Assembly: GCA_003665825.1 (NCBI GenBank)
Contig: QPFY01000023.1
Span: forward strand, 62,001-126,000
DNA from: Microbotryum silenes-acaulis
Lineage: Eukaryota; Basidiomycota; Microbotryomycetes; Microbotryales; Microbotryaceae
DNA length: 64,000 nt
Direction: 5' to 3'
In this document: positions 31,523-43,608 of the stretch, one piece after another
Layout: each line of letters begins with the position of its first letter
How positions within the stretch are numbered: the first letter of the stretch is position 1
The notes under the pieces: generated by a model
What the model was told of the DNA's origin: nothing
The model's input: the letters and a program-made list of their open reading frames with translations, nothing else
The model's database searches: none
Made by a program: the position numbers and the translations under genes

Positions 31523-32626
31523 ATGTCAGCCCAAAATGCTACCACACCAGCCATAGCACTACCTCGTCGATATCCTTCAATTGAAATCAGAGAAGCTCTT
31601 ATGCGTTCAGCCAGCAAAGCAAGTCTAACAGCATCTATCGGCCGTATAGTAGAGCCGTCATCCAACCCGACCCCCGAATCCCCCTCGATCGTTCGATGGA
31701 ACTCACGTATTCCAAAGGAGGATCAAATGGACCGTGATCCGCTACGCATCAAGGTCAAGCTGCTGCTTCTCAAAGAGTTTGGTGACGACTTCGAACCCCG
31801 GCCGTTTCAGATCAATGCAATCGCTGGTCTCCTCGAGCTCGACAGGAAGCGCGGAATCGCGGATGCACGAATACGTTCGATGCAGTCTTCGTCGCCGCAC
31901 CAACAGGGTCCGGCAAAAGTACGCTTTTTGAAGCAATGAATCTCGTGTTCGGTAAGCGAGCAATTACAGTCATCATCAGTCCCTTAAATGCATTGAGTGA
32001 GCATCAGGTAAGCAAGACTCCTGCTGGCCAACTGAATATGTCGGGCGTCTACTACTTAGTACTGACGGTCACGCTCTGAGCATTCAACAGGCCGCAAAGC
32101 TATGCATGAGGGGTAAGATGGCCGTTGTTGTGTCCAAGAAAACGTGGGAAGACGGAGAATTATACGAGCAATTGAAAGATCCCCTTTGCGACGTCGAATA
32201 CATCTTCATTGTAAGCTTCAAGGCCTTGTGACCCCCCATTTTCTGCTTCAAGTTGGCTGAACATGGTCTATTGTACGGCATTGTTGACTTCGCAAGTCTC
32301 CAGAAATGCATGCGCGCAACGTTCGGAGTGAATTGATTTTCACTTCCTCATTCCGAGAGCGGATCAAATTGCTGGTTTACAACGAGGCGGTCAAGATCGC
32401 CGAGTGGGGACTCACCGGACGAAAAGACCGAGTCGACGCTATGGCGCATACCACCGAGGGATCCAACCCATTTCGCGCCGAGTATGCTCAAATGGTTCAA
32501 CAACGTCTCCGAATTGGTTGTCAAACTTTGTTCCTCACTGCGAGTGAACCCCTGCAGCACGGTGGCGTGCGGCAGTGCTCTCGAACAGTTTGTTCAAGTT
32601 TGATCGACACTTTCAAAGGGCCATGA
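31523..32626 (+). pseudogene. RecQ-like DEAD-box helicase fragment, degenerate
   Basis: The N-terminal half of a RecQ-type helicase core. It shows a Q-like motif (RPFQINAIAGLL), Walker A (APTGSGKST), VIISPLNALSEHQ, then after an intron at about 32010-32090 AAKLCMRGKMAVVVSKKTWE. After a second intron come YIFISPEMHARN and QTLFLTAS. The Walker A block sits one frame off the Q motif near 31865, so a single-base indel is likely. The DEAH box reads NEAV (VYNEAVKIAEWG), losing the catalytic Asp. The second helicase lobe is absent after about 32580. Such helicases include the telomere-linked TLH group and mobile-element helicases; which one this came from is unclear. Confidence 0.7.
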
Positions 32627-33186
32627 AGTCTAACCTGACCCCAACATCGGTGACCCTACTTGGGCGGAGACACACTCACAGTCGTGCGGGAGAAGACTTT
32701 GCTCTCGCCGTACAAGTGGAAATCGCGAGGGCCCTCTTATTTGGAAGCGAGTATGACAAGGGAGGTATGCCTATACAAGACAATCATCCCTCCAGTAGCT
32801 TCAAACAAAATGCAATGTTTTTCTGCTTCTTTTTCGTCTCTTTTCTCCCGCTGGCTCCGGGCTGCTTGCAATGCTGCGAGATAATCAGTCCCTCGAAGAG
32901 TCAAGGAGAGGACGAACTTAAGCGAGAAGCAGTCCGTGCTAGTACGTGGCAGGCTGGGGCGGAGGAGCGCCCCCTGCACCTTTTTGCATTGCTCGTGTGG
33001 AATGATGGCCCGGTTGCCTGGACTCTTTTTCCCTCTCGCCATCCTGCCCTGCGAAGGCTGGCTGCGCTGGGGTGGAGACACACTGCGACAGAATTTGGGA
33101 CCTGGTTCGAATGGCGTCCTCTTACATAGTCCGCACTTGCTATACTCTATCGCTACCTTACAACATCGATCGTGTGGGCTCCTGTC
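32627..33186. other. Decayed sequence downstream of helicase fragment
   Basis: No intact gene. GGAGACACACT occurs twice, at about 32668 and 33074, each in a similar G-rich context, so this may be a decayed duplication. Open frames here do not resemble helicase lobe 2. Confidence 0.3.
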
Positions 33187-34154
33187 TCACACGTAGCGCA
33201 AACATCCGCGATAGTCGGCAGAATTGTGCACCCGACATTGCCCTTTGTCCGTGGTGCTAACTTTTCTCTGCATGTCTATGACGTCGTAGGCTTGTTGGTC
33301 CTCCTCTGTCGTTCCCCTTGCAACTGTAAAATCGAGATCTACGCCCACGGTCAACGGGTGCCGAAACTGTGAGCATGGCGTGATCGAAGAGCGCGGTTCG
33401 ACGTACCACTTTCTTGACGCGTTCGACACCTTCGTGTGCACCCTTTTCTCCCTTGACTTGATCGACCGTGTAGGGTGGTGAGATGATGACTTGATCCATG
33501 ACGATAATTTGCCTAATCGCCGCAAAAAAAAAGCCCCTTCAGTTAGTCCCAGCGCGCCTGACTACCGCGGTGCTACCGCATCCGACCAACTCACGCGCCA
33601 TGCCACCTCACAGGCATCGTTTTTGCCAATCCATCAAATAGCGCCTGCGTCTCGGGTGTGACAGTCACACCCTGAGGTGGTTTCCTACTCCTTTCCTTGA
33701 CGAGTGAGGCCACACCCTTTTCGATTCGTAGTTTCATCTCTTCTTGGTCCATGCGAAGGTCCAGAGAGTTTTTGGAGGTGGAAGTTGAAAGTGCAGGTAG
33801 GGAAGGATCGGGTAATGTGGATAAGAGAGTGGTGGATTGGATTGAGGCGAAAGGATGAAAGGAATAGTTCCTCGTCGTCGTCGAGGAGGAAGAGGACTGG
33901 TTCGTCGTCGAGGTCGACGAGGTGGAAGGTGTGGTTAGGACCAGACATTGAGTGTGGTGATCTACGGTGTAGAGCGTTCCTTGAGCTGTGCGGGAGGGGA
34001 GACCATTTGCTGGTGTGGAGGGTGTAGTTGATGATGTAGCTGGGATCGGGGCGAGTAAGACTCGGATCGGGTGGTTCACGTATTGCGCCAACGCGGAGAA
34101 CGGGATCGAGGAACCGGCCGAGAGCGTGCGGGGGGCTGTGCTGGTGGAGGTCAT
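33187..34154 (-). CDS. LSM12: LSM12-like protein (LSM plus anticodon-binding-like domain)
   Basis: LSM12 proteins bind RNA and act with ataxin-2/Pbp1 in stress granules and translation. Exon 1 (34154-33595) encodes an LSM-like domain (YVNHPIRVLLAPI, AQGTLYTVDHHTQCLVLTTP) with Ser/Thr-rich insertions and a linker with DQEEMKLRIEKGVASL. Exon 2 (33512-33407) encodes the signature block PVRWHGAQIIVMDQVIISPP followed by YTVDQVKGEKGAHEGVERVKKV. The C-terminus is less sure. A 40 bp intron with good GTACGT and CACAG sites gives a third exon 33366-33187 (281 residues in all); without it the frame stops at 33257 (271 residues). Confidence 0.85.
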
Positions 34155-34393
34155 CTAGGGGGGAAGGTGTAGGAGGTGTAGGTGGCGGGTTTCAGTTGTC
34201 AATCGCGGGGAACAAGCGCGTGGCTTTGGGTGCGACGAGTGGGGGTTCCTATTCGGACTATTTGCCGGTCAAACGCATATCTAATCGACAATTAGCACGC
34301 CTGAGCCCCTGCTGAGTCCGGCTGAGCCCAAAGCCCGCGCGCTCGGGCCTGGGTCTTGCCAGCGCAACCTCTTTTCGCTCTTGCCAAAGCTCG

Positions 34394-37300
34394 ATGCCGC
34401 CACGTCTAACGCGTCAGCCTTCGTTCGACCGCTGCTCCCCCGAGTCCCCACCTCGCAACAGTGGTACCCACGACCCTCTGTTCGCCACGGCCTTGCCTCT
34501 TCCAAGTGGTCCCCTTTTGGAATCCAGTGCTTCGTTGCAGTACATCGCACCACCACCACCAGCTAGGCCCCCACCCCCGCCTTGGGGTGCGCTGCCTCCT
34601 GATCCGAGCAGCCACATCGCCATGGCAGTTCCTTCGAGCTCGACACCGGGTTCGGGTTTGGGTTCGGGTTTGGGTTCGGGTTCAGCATCATCGGATTCAC
34701 CCACCCCCATCACCAATGCTTTCCTCGCCTCTCCATTCGCGTCGTTGTCCACGCCGACCGACTCGTTCAACGACAGCCACGACGGCAACGACGGCGAAGA
34801 CGGCAACGATGACCTCGACTCGACCCGCACCACAACCGACGACTCTTCCCTATCCAGCACCGAATCTTCCTCCACCTCCACCACGAACCTCAACAGACGA
34901 CACGCCCTGACGATCGAACCCCAACCGAGTCCGATCAGCACCATCACCTCCGTCGTCACAACGGGTACTGCGAATGCCCTACCTGCCGGTCCAAATCCGA
35001 TCCCACCCACTCCGCCCGTACACGCTCAGGAAGGACCACCCAAAGGACCACCCAAAGCCAACACTCCCGCTGCATTGCCCAAACCAAAAGTAAGTTCTGA
35101 CATCGTGCATCCCATCTCTTTTGAGAGCTGACGCGCTGATGACTGCCCCACCCTCCGCAGCAAGCGCTGTACACCTTCCCTTCCCCACCGCCGGACTCGA
35201 GCGACATTGTATCCGAACTGCAAGAGTTTTACAGCTACGTCGAGGTTCCCCAGGTCATTGATCACAAGGACAGCTTCCTCGCGTGGTGGGATAGGCCCCA
35301 GCGTCCGTCTCCCTACCGCGTCGATATTCAGGTCGGCACGTGTGAACTGAGCTTTATCCCCGTCTCCAAACCATACAGAAGCCTTCATCGACGTCCCGCA
35401 AACAGAACAGATCGAGCTCATCCACAGCTTGCTCGACGGACTCGCTTCCCCCGACCCAGACGCGCGCTTCACCGTTGCCCGACATCTGCTCTACATCGCG
35501 CAAGGCACTTTTGAATCTTCGACTTCTCCAGACCACCACCTCGAACTGATCCAAGCCAATTGCGCCCTTCTACGCAACGCCAAAGCCTTGGATGCGATCT
35601 GGGACGCCGTAAAGAAAACGGGCGAGCGATGGGAACGTGTATCCCATCTGCCCAACACGAACCCCGGATCGAACGACCCATCCTCCTCTTCGGGTGCGGG
35701 CGAATCCCAACCTCTGAACATCGAACAATTTGAGGAGGCGCAACATCGCCAGGAACAGTTGGACGAGATCAATTCCGAGTTGGCGTTGCTGTTGGCGGTG
35801 CTTTATTTCATGATGGAGGTTCATCGTGGGGAAGATGATTGGGCCGAGGAACTGAGTGAGCTGAATGTTCCGGATAAGGAGATTGAATCCATTCAGAGCT
35901 GACATGGACATTGGCTTCTTGTTCAGTGCAACTCGATCCACCGGCGCCGATCTATTTATTCAACCTCGTGGCGGGGTTGAGGGAGAGGAATGCGAAAGGT
36001 TACCCAGTCAAAAAGGTCGGTTCCGGTCTACTACGGATGCACGTGACACTGCGCTGCAACTGACATCCCAGAGTAACATGCGACCGACAGCTCCTCCTCT
36101 TGCTGTGGAAATCGATCCTGGCCTGCATCGGTGGGCAATCCGATATCCCTCGAGTCCGAGCCCTCGTCCGCTCCATCGAAGGACTGGAACCGAATCCATC
36201 ACGGCCGCGCACGCCAGCGCATCAAACGCGACCGTCCCCACCCTCTTCTCCCTCTTCGACGTGCGACATGCCATCCTCCCCAACCGACTCGGTGATCGCC
36301 GACGCCAAACCGCACACCAAAGTCGCTCCGACCGATTTCGTCGCCTTCAACTCGGAGATTACTTCCAAATACCCTTCCTACATCCCCCCTCCTTTACCGA
36401 TCAATCTTCCCATCCCAATCGAGATGGAACGTATCGCCGCCGCCGCCGCTCCTCAACCCGTTCGATCAACATTCTCCTACCACCTGAACCCAAACCACGA
36501 TCCAACAATCCCTTCTAACCAATCCCCCTCTTCACAACAAACTTTCACCGGACCGGTTCAAGAAGGATTACAAAATTCAAGTTCAGCTACTCCGGCACCG
36601 ACACCCCCAACTTCACCCTCTCCAACTCCTCCTAAACCCAAAAAACAACAATACCAAACCGATCAATCTAAACCTTTCGTACTACCCTTCGCACCTTCCA
36701 ATTCCGGAATCCCCTCCACCTCAACCATTTCTTCCTCTTCCACGACAAAGTTCAATTCACGTATCGTCCCACGTTCGATAGAAGAAGCTGGACAATTGTA
36801 CGCGACTCATTTAAGACTCTCTACTGAGTTATGGCAGAGTTGGAAAGTAAGAGAGGAGTTTTTGTATGAGGAAACGGGGATCGCTCAGGCTGAACGATTG
36901 GTTGCTAAGAAGGAGAAGGATCAAGGTGATGGGTTGGGGAAGAAGGGTTTGGGAGGGTTGAGTAAGAGGTTGAGGGATTTGTCTGGTTTGGGAATGGGGA
37001 AAGAGGGGAATGAGTTGGATGATTCGGCGATTGATGGTTCTGATGAAGGGGAGGAGGATCAATCTTTTGGTGGTTGTAAAGAGAAGGAGCAGAAGAATGG
37101 ACCTCGTGCTCCGGATCCGTTGGAGATGTTGAGGAAGATGGAGAGGGAGGTGACGAGGTTGGCGAAGGAGGAGGGGGATCAGGAGAGGAGGAATGAGTTG
37201 GAGGATAAGAGTAAGGATTTGAAGAGGTTGATGAGGGTCGAGATGCTTTATGTGAGTTCGGGTTTTTCTACGTCGGTGAGGATCGGAGAGATGTTGACGT

Positions 37301-39669
37301 TTTGGTTGATGTTGTCCACCAGCGAGCTGTCTTGCCTCAGATGCAAAGCGCCGTCATTGTGTTGCTCAAGCTCTTGTTGGCGACCGTCACGGCGAACAAC
37401 AACAATCAGAACCAAGGTGTAGGGAATGCGGAGTCCGGTAATGGTGAGCCCCAGCCATAAATCAAGGCTCAGCGCAGATTTCTGACACCTTTCTCTCCTC
37501 CATCTACCTCCATCCAGACGAACCCATCGAACTCAGCCTCGAAGACATGGACATCATGCGCCACCGGGAAATCACCTCCAAAGCCGTCTCGGCGATCCTG
37601 ATCCTCGCTTTGAAATGGTTCAAAACTTCGCACGTGATGAAGTTTCATTACCTCTCCCAACTTTTGGTCGATTCGAATTGCCTCTTATTGATCCTCAAGA
37701 TGTTCGGTCTACAAGAGGTTTCAACTTCGGTCAAGACCAAGAATGATCGCAAGGACCAAAACTTTTTCAAGTTTTGTCATGATATGGTCAACCCATCTGA
37801 TTTGAGCGAACCGATGACGTATGGTGGAAGGAGACCGCGTTCTTCGTCTAGGGATAGTACGAGTGATTCTGACTCGTCGACGAGGGCTCAGAAAGGAACT
37901 GGCCGACGAACGAAATACGTTGCCACCTCGTTGTCGATCAAAGGTGATGGTTCTACGACGACTTCGGCCACGACGATTCAACAAAAACCTGAAGGTGCTC
38001 AAGTCAAGAATAACAAATCGGCGGAGGATGACCAAGTCGAATACATCACCGATTACTCGTGGCGTAACTTTTTCAGCGTTATCAATTTCGTGCACATCTT
38101 GCAGAAATTGACAAAGCGGAAGACGCATCGGGTGTTGTTGTTGGTGCAGTACAAGAGTTCGGTACGTGCATAGGGTTCTTCGGGGAGGGGGGGGGGGGGG
38201 GGGTCCGAGGATCCGCTCACGGAGACGGCTGCGTGTTGACTTTGTCCGGACAGGCTATCTTGAAGCGCATCTTGAAAGTGTCGCACCCGACGTTGCAGTT
38301 GTATGTGCTCAAAGTGATCAAGTCGCAGGTGCCGTACTGCGGTCGCAAGTGGCGTCAATGTGAGTTCACATTCCTTACTAATCGTGGTCTCCTTTGACTC
38401 GCTCTGACTGAAATACTGCTCCCGTCTCACAGCCAATATGAAGGTCATTACCGCCATCTACCTCCACTGTCGCCCTGATTTACGCGATGAGTGGTTAACC
38501 GGTATCGATGTCGACCACGATGTCGAGGAATCCCTACCCCACGAACAAGCCTTGCGCGCCTTGGTTCGTTTCTTCAACACCAAGCACTATGGATCTTACG
38601 CCCCTCAATTGCATCGTAGATCCTCAGCCACCAGCCCGGGTAACGACTTTGCCGCTTCCAGAGGAGGGGTCGAAGGTGGGAACAATATAGGAGGTTACGG
38701 TCCCGGTACAGGCGGAGGAGGTCTCCCTTCACCCAGTATCGGAGGAATAGGGATGAACCACGACCTGAACCGCCCCTTACTAAGTTCTTCACCGAACGAT
38801 GACGTTTTCCCTCCTTCAAGACCGATCACTTCATTCGGTTTCGATCAGTCCGACGAACTTTCTAGTCCAACCAATAATGGACAAACTCTCCTCTCCCCTA
38901 CTTCACCACCTCTATCGAGATATCCAACAGATTATCCTTCTAATTTGGACGAATACGCCGATTACGAAGTTGATGATCTCTTGCTCTACCCTAGACCGAT
39001 CGACGAAGATGGTTATCTTTCCACTTCCGAAGGGGGCGTACTTGACCCTTTGGAAGCCAGTCGAGCGGATTGGGAACGACTTGGTCAACTCCTCGGTCAA
39101 TACGATGAGGATATTTCGGATTCGGAAAGTGTTGGTAGTTTGAGGGGTTTGTTAAGGTTCGAAAGAGGGGAGGGGAGGGGAGGTGAAGGGGAGGAAGGGA
39201 GTGATGATGATGGTGTTAGCGAGTTCGAATTGGAGGAGGAACGTATGGATGAGAGACAGAGGAAGGCGATCGCGGTTAGGAACGAGTGGGAACATATTAG
39301 GTCAGTATTTTTAGACGCAGTACGTCCTTTTCCGGAGCATTCTCATCTGAATACTTTGATTATCTCTCGCGTAGTCCGGAAACCATCACCGCGCTCGAAG
39401 AAGAACGCGCGGCCGCTCTACCTCATTCTCCACGACCCTCGCGTCGTCGATCAAGTACAGGGCCTATATCACCCGCTCTTAGACCTGTGCTCATCGATCG
39501 GGATGATGATTCTGCACTCGAAAGTTCAGGTGGGAACGCGATTGATGAAGGTGGGGATGCTGGAGTGGGTGGAGCGGGAAACGCAGGACCGAACAGTCCC
39601 GGTCCTGCACCGGCGGCTCCGCATCAGGGTCCGGCGGTGGATGAGGTCGAGTTGGTATTTGGGGAGTGA
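34394..39669 (+). CDS. FAR11: STRIPAK subunit FAR11/STRIP1
   Basis: FAR11/STRIP1 scaffolds the STRIPAK phosphatase-kinase complex that controls fungal fusion, mating and cell growth. Ten exons fit without a frame break: 34394-35089, 35161-35302, 35379-35855, 35927-36015, 36091-37251, 37341-37443, 37518-38161, 38254-38359, 38433-39300 and 39375-39669, giving 1,526 residues. The first 230 residues are Ser/Thr/Pro-rich. Family blocks include LQEFYSYVEVPQ, FTVARHLLYIAQGTF, LLLLLWKSILACIGG, VPRSIEEAGQLYATHLRLST, ALKWFKTSHVMKFHYLSQLL, and NMKVITAIYLHCRPDLRDEW then LTGIDVDHDVEESLPHEQAL. The donor at 35303 (GTCCGT) was chosen to keep frame. Intron 7 holds a run of 17 G. Confidence 0.92.
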
Positions 39670-39839
39670 GGGATTAGATACTACTGGTCGTTTGCATGCA
39701 GTGTCGCCGATTGAATAGAGATGAAACTTTTTCCTTTCCCGCGCCGTGGGGGCGCCCTCCGAAGAGAGCCACCACCCGGCCGCTCTCCTTTTTCTCTCCC
39801 TGTTTTCTGACCTTGAACTTTGGATAATAATTTCTACCC

Positions 39840-40310
39840 CTAACCGACCCTAGCGACGACCTCCCCTCCCAAACCCTTCCTCACAGCTTCTCTCGCCTCA
39901 ACCCAAGTCGCCTCCCCACTCCTAACGAGAGCAACTTCACCCATTCCCAAACCCCGAACGAATTTAACCCTACTCCCTCTAACGAACCTACTCAATTCTT
40001 CCTTATCCAAAACGACCTTTCTAGAAGGTTTTGAAACCAATTCCATCTTGTTCAAAACAGGTCTTTCTTGTCGATATTTTAATTCGGCCCAAATCCTTTT
40101 TTGGGAAATTCTAGTCCGGTTGAAAGTTGTAGGATCGGGAGGGGTAGAGGAAGACGTTGAAGTTGAACCTAGGGATAGGGAAGTGATGAAACCTTGGGAT
40201 AGGAGGAGGGAGAGGAGGGAAAGGTGTTGTTTGGTAGGGGTGAAGGGGACCCATCGATGGCGCGAGGCGGAGGCGTTCGAAAGGCGCGAACACAGTTCGT
40301 GTGGGAGCAT
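39840..40310 (-). CDS. Mitochondrial ribosomal protein uS8m
   Basis: Component of the mitochondrial small subunit. A single exon of 156 residues starts MLPHELCSRLSNASASRHRW and includes the family blocks LLSLLLSQGFITSL, ISQKRIWAELKYRQERPVLN, KMELVSKPSRKVVLDKEEL and WVEAREAVRKGLGGEVVARV. The length matches fungal uS8m. It is convergent with FAR11, 170 bp away. Confidence 0.9.
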   Translation of the reverse strand: MLPHELCSRLSNASASRHRWVPFTPTKQHLSLLSLLLSQGFITSLSLGSTSTSSSTPPDPTTFNRTRISQKRIWAELKYRQERPVLNKMELVSKPSRKVVLDKEELSRFVRGSRVKFVRGLGMGEVALVRSGEATWVEAREAVRKGLGGEVVARVG

Positions 40311-40965
40311 GCTTCGAAGATAGAGACGGGTGGGGTCGCTAGATCGTTTACGAGGTGGGGTTGGGGGTGGTAGGTTTGCTTGGTTGTGGTGCGAGGTAGC
40401 TTAGATTTACCAGCAAGTTGTGTTGTGGCCGGTCAAGAGGGTCGTGCGAAGTGCGAGACGCTGTTCCCTCTTTTGGGAGTGTGGGGCGTGACCGTGGATC
40501 AATGGGGTAACGAACAGGATCAGTCCGGCGCCCCAAGTCTGGTCAAGACGGATCTTGAGACTCACGCTTGTTTCGGAGGGGGCGTGGCAGCGAGATTGGA
40601 GATGAGTGGAATGTGGCCAACCGACGGGCGCGCGGGCGAACGGGTCCGAACTCGACTCTGGCGATGGCGTGTGCCCGCACTGTGCCCGCCCTCGTGGTGT
40701 GGGTCACCCGAACAAGCTCACGCGACACGACGATCCCGGTCGACAAAGGTCCGCCTCAGATTTCATCGACCATTTGAAAGAGTTTTCACGCGTATATTCA
40801 TTACAACAATGTAGACCAAAATCTTGCTCCCACAGACCCATCTCGTTTCTCACGCGGTGAGGCCCGGTGCCGAGAGTTGTTCGACCTGTTGCTTGATCGC
40901 TGGTGGGAGCAAACCGCATCCTTGTCAATCTCTCGAGATCGCAGATAGTCTAGTCTTTCGGCGGC
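40311..40965. other. Intergenic between uS8m and the YEATS gene
   Basis: Both neighbours are on the minus strand, so this holds the uS8m promoter and the 3' end of the YEATS gene. A plus-strand frame at 40380-40814 has no recognisable content and is not called. Confidence 0.45.
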
Positions 40966-42015
40966 CTACTCACCCAACAACTCCTTTTCCCCGCTTACGA
41001 GCCTCTTCCTGAGCGCGTCAATCTCAACCATCGTCTTTCTCCTCGCCTCGTCCAACCTCTCCCCTTCCTCCCTCTCCATATCCAACGTAAACTCCCCAAA
41101 ATGTCCACCACCCCCCAACTGATGTACCAACAATTTTGGATGTCGATTGGTTTTCGGTAAAGGTGTTTGAGGGTTCGCTAATAAGAGTGAATAAAAAGCT
41201 TCTGTCGGTTCGACGAACACGACTTGTTCGTATTGCCATGAATGAACGGGTGAAAGCACCAAGCTCGGTGGGTCAACTTTAATTTGATCCGAAGCTTCGA
41301 TTAAATCCGTCGTGACTTGTTCGATCGATAAAATCGCTGTTGCTGCAGTTGTAGAAGGTGTAGTCGCTCCACCCATCCCCGTGGTAGGTGCGGCGGCCAT
41401 AGCGATTTGAGCAGGTTGTTTTAATAACAAGGGTTCGATAGGCCAAGGGTGCAATTTGAGATGATGCGTAAAACTGATCGGTTTCTCCGCGGCTTCGTTG
41501 ACGAAAAAGATCTTGATGATGATGTCGAATTCACCCCAACCTGTTTCGGTTACTTGAAAGGGGGGTCGTTCGAGCGCTGTAGGAGGGGAAAGCGGTGTTT
41601 CAGTGCGGGTGGGTTGGAAGGTGGAAGGTGGAAGGGGTTTTTAGGGTCGGGTGACTCTTACTTCGTAAAGGTTGGGCGTACGTCTCGTGCAATTTGAAAG
41701 TAACTTTTTTAACAAAGTACCTGTCCCATCAACGATCCCACTGCACATCAGCTAGCTACGCGTGACCCCCTTCTCCCCCTCCAACTCAGCCTCCCGACCG
41801 AATTGGAATTGGACCTACGCAATATCATCCCCATTCCCAACCTGACTCGCCGGATCCTTACTCGGTGTACTAGGCGAATTCGCGGACCTGACGGCTACGG
41901 TCCATCGATGAGTATGGTCCGTATCGACGCGTTCGTGAGGTTCGAGCAGGACGGCGGTGTTGCCGTAAATCAGCGGGCGGTAGACCGATACACCGCGTAA
42001 TCGTTTGTGGGACAT
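40966..42015 (-). CDS. YAF9: YEATS-domain chromatin protein (YAF9/GAS41 type)
   Basis: YAF9 reads acetylated histone H3 for the SWR1 and NuA4 complexes. Exons 42015-41819, 41720-41662 and 41576-40966 give 288 residues. The N-terminus [20 protein letters not shown] and [10 protein letters not shown] open the YEATS fold. It continues with [40 protein letters not shown] and [14 protein letters not shown] longer insertion and a C-terminal coiled coil ([20 protein letters not shown]) follow. The final codons read GGTGAGTAG, which could also be a donor for one more exon. Confidence 0.92.
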
Positions 42016-42239
42016 GGTTCGGTGGGGAGATGGGGTGGGGAGGGGGAGGGGGTTTGCTAGGGCGGGGAAAGGGGAAAGGGGAGGAGAGTAGGTGAGAGTG
42101 GAGCGAAAAGAGGTCGGGGAACGAACTTGGCCGAGAAAGCGCAAAAGACGTGGGCCCGCGCAGTTTTCTACGCGCTCTCCCTCTTCCCCCCCCCCCCTCT
42201 TATCCCTTCCCACTATTGGCACGCTGCTCAAACAGCGCC
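42016..42239. promoter_or_regulatory. Divergent promoter, YEATS gene and uS10m
   Basis: 224 bp between head-to-head starts at 42015 and 42240. It includes purine-rich runs near 42025-42080 and a run of 12 C at 42186-42197. Poly(dC:dG) of this kind tends to exclude nucleosomes, but no specific site is recognised. Confidence 0.5.
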
Positions 42240-43265
42240 ATGTTCCAAGCCACGACGATGATCCGATTGGCAAGCTCCGCAAGGACAACAATCGTCGCAA
42301 CGGCAACACGAGCGGCCTCGCTGTCAACGACGAGTGCGATGCGCCAGCTCGAGTCGACGCCGTCCAGTGCACCGAGTGATTCTACACCACCACCATCCTC
42401 TACTACTGCCACTCCGGAGGCTTCTTCTTCATCATCCAGTTCAACGGAGCTCTCTGAACCCAAGCCCAAGTCCAAGCCGACCTGGACAAGGTAAGCCAAT
42501 CTGTTTTCTCGCTCTTGCTCTTGCTCCTCCCTACTCCTGCAGCACTGACACCTGACCCTATCTCGGGTAAACCCACCACACAGACGCTCTTCAAAGCCAT
42601 TTCGCACAACCACCACCCCTACCGAGCTCCCCTCGTACCCATCCCTCGACGCTCTCAGCGCTTTTTCCCCAATCCCCGTCCTCCCCTCTTCGACGCACTG
42701 CGCGACCCTAACCCTACGTTCCTACACCCCCTCCCTTCACCACCTAACCTTCTACACCCAATTCGTGCTCCGTTCAGCTCGTGCACTAGGTTTACGTACT
42801 TCAGGTCCTCATCCACTACCTTTAAGAACCCAACTCATCACCGTACCTAGATCACCTTTCGCTCATAAGAAATCTCAACAAAATTTTTGGAGAAGGACTC
42901 ATGCTAGGAGGGTAGATGTTTACGATGCTAATGAAGAAGTGGTGGAGATGTGGTTGGGGTATTTGAGGAAGGAGGCGATGGGGGGAGTAGGGGTTAAGGT
43001 GCAGACTTTTAAGAGGAGGGGATTGGGTTGGGCTAGTGGGGTTGGGAAGGTCGGAAGGGAGGGAAGGGAGGGAAGGGAGGGAAGGGAGGGAAGGGAGATT
43101 GGGCAGGAAGGTACGGATGAGGAGGTGGAGAGGTTGGCGAAAGAGTTGGAGGGGGAGATTAAATTGGGCTTGAAGCAGGAGCAGGAGGAGCCAGTCGAGG
43201 CAGAGCCGGAGTCGGAGCGGACAGAGGCCGAGGTCGAGGAGGGAAAGCAGGAGGAGACCAAGTAA
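42240..43265 (+). CDS. RSM10: Mitochondrial ribosomal protein uS10m
   Basis: Exons 42240-42490 and 42584-43265 give 310 residues. The N-terminus (MFQATTMIRLASSARTTIVA) looks like a mitochondrial presequence. The uS10 core contains LTFYTQFVLRSARALGLRTS, LRTQLITVPRSPFAHKKSQQ and NFWRRTHARRVDVYDANEEV followed by WLGYLRK. Two odd features: a long Ser/Thr/Pro-rich region before the core, and after it an EGR tripeptide repeated about five times, encoded by a 9 bp purine microsatellite near 43053-43098, then a very acidic tail. Confidence 0.9.
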
Positions 43266-43608
43266 GCGAGAAGTTGATATAGTTTCACGTGATGTACTTT
43301 GTCGTGCATTGCATCTAAAAGAAGCGCAGTTTGTATGGGTTTTCATCGCGAGCTCCGACACTTCCAAGAATCAGGGGGTGCGACTCGGAGAGCGTTCATG
43401 TTGGACACAAAACTGCACCCATCATGACGACCTATTCCCCGTCAACAACAGTTGTTTCGACTGGCCTCCGTTCCCCTTGCTTGCTCGGAACAGTCTGGAG
43501 CACTCCTGAGCACTCCGGCCAGCCCATTACCGACGCACTATTTACGCCTTCGATGCGCTCGATCACTCTTTGGCCTCCCTCCACTCACTCACCCCCACTC
43601 TCGCCGTC
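43266..43608. other. Intergenic between uS10m and GPN1
   Basis: Contains the uS10m 3' flank and the GPN1 promoter, pyrimidine-rich just before the GPN1 start. No other feature is seen. Confidence 0.4.

Noticed and set aside
32575..33129. Frame proposed as helicase lobe 2
   Set aside because: None of the RecQ motifs IV-VI is visible and the start is non-ATG.
40380..40814. Plus-strand frame of 144 codons between uS8m and the YEATS gene
   Set aside because: Non-ATG start, no domain, and composition like an antisense or intergenic frame.
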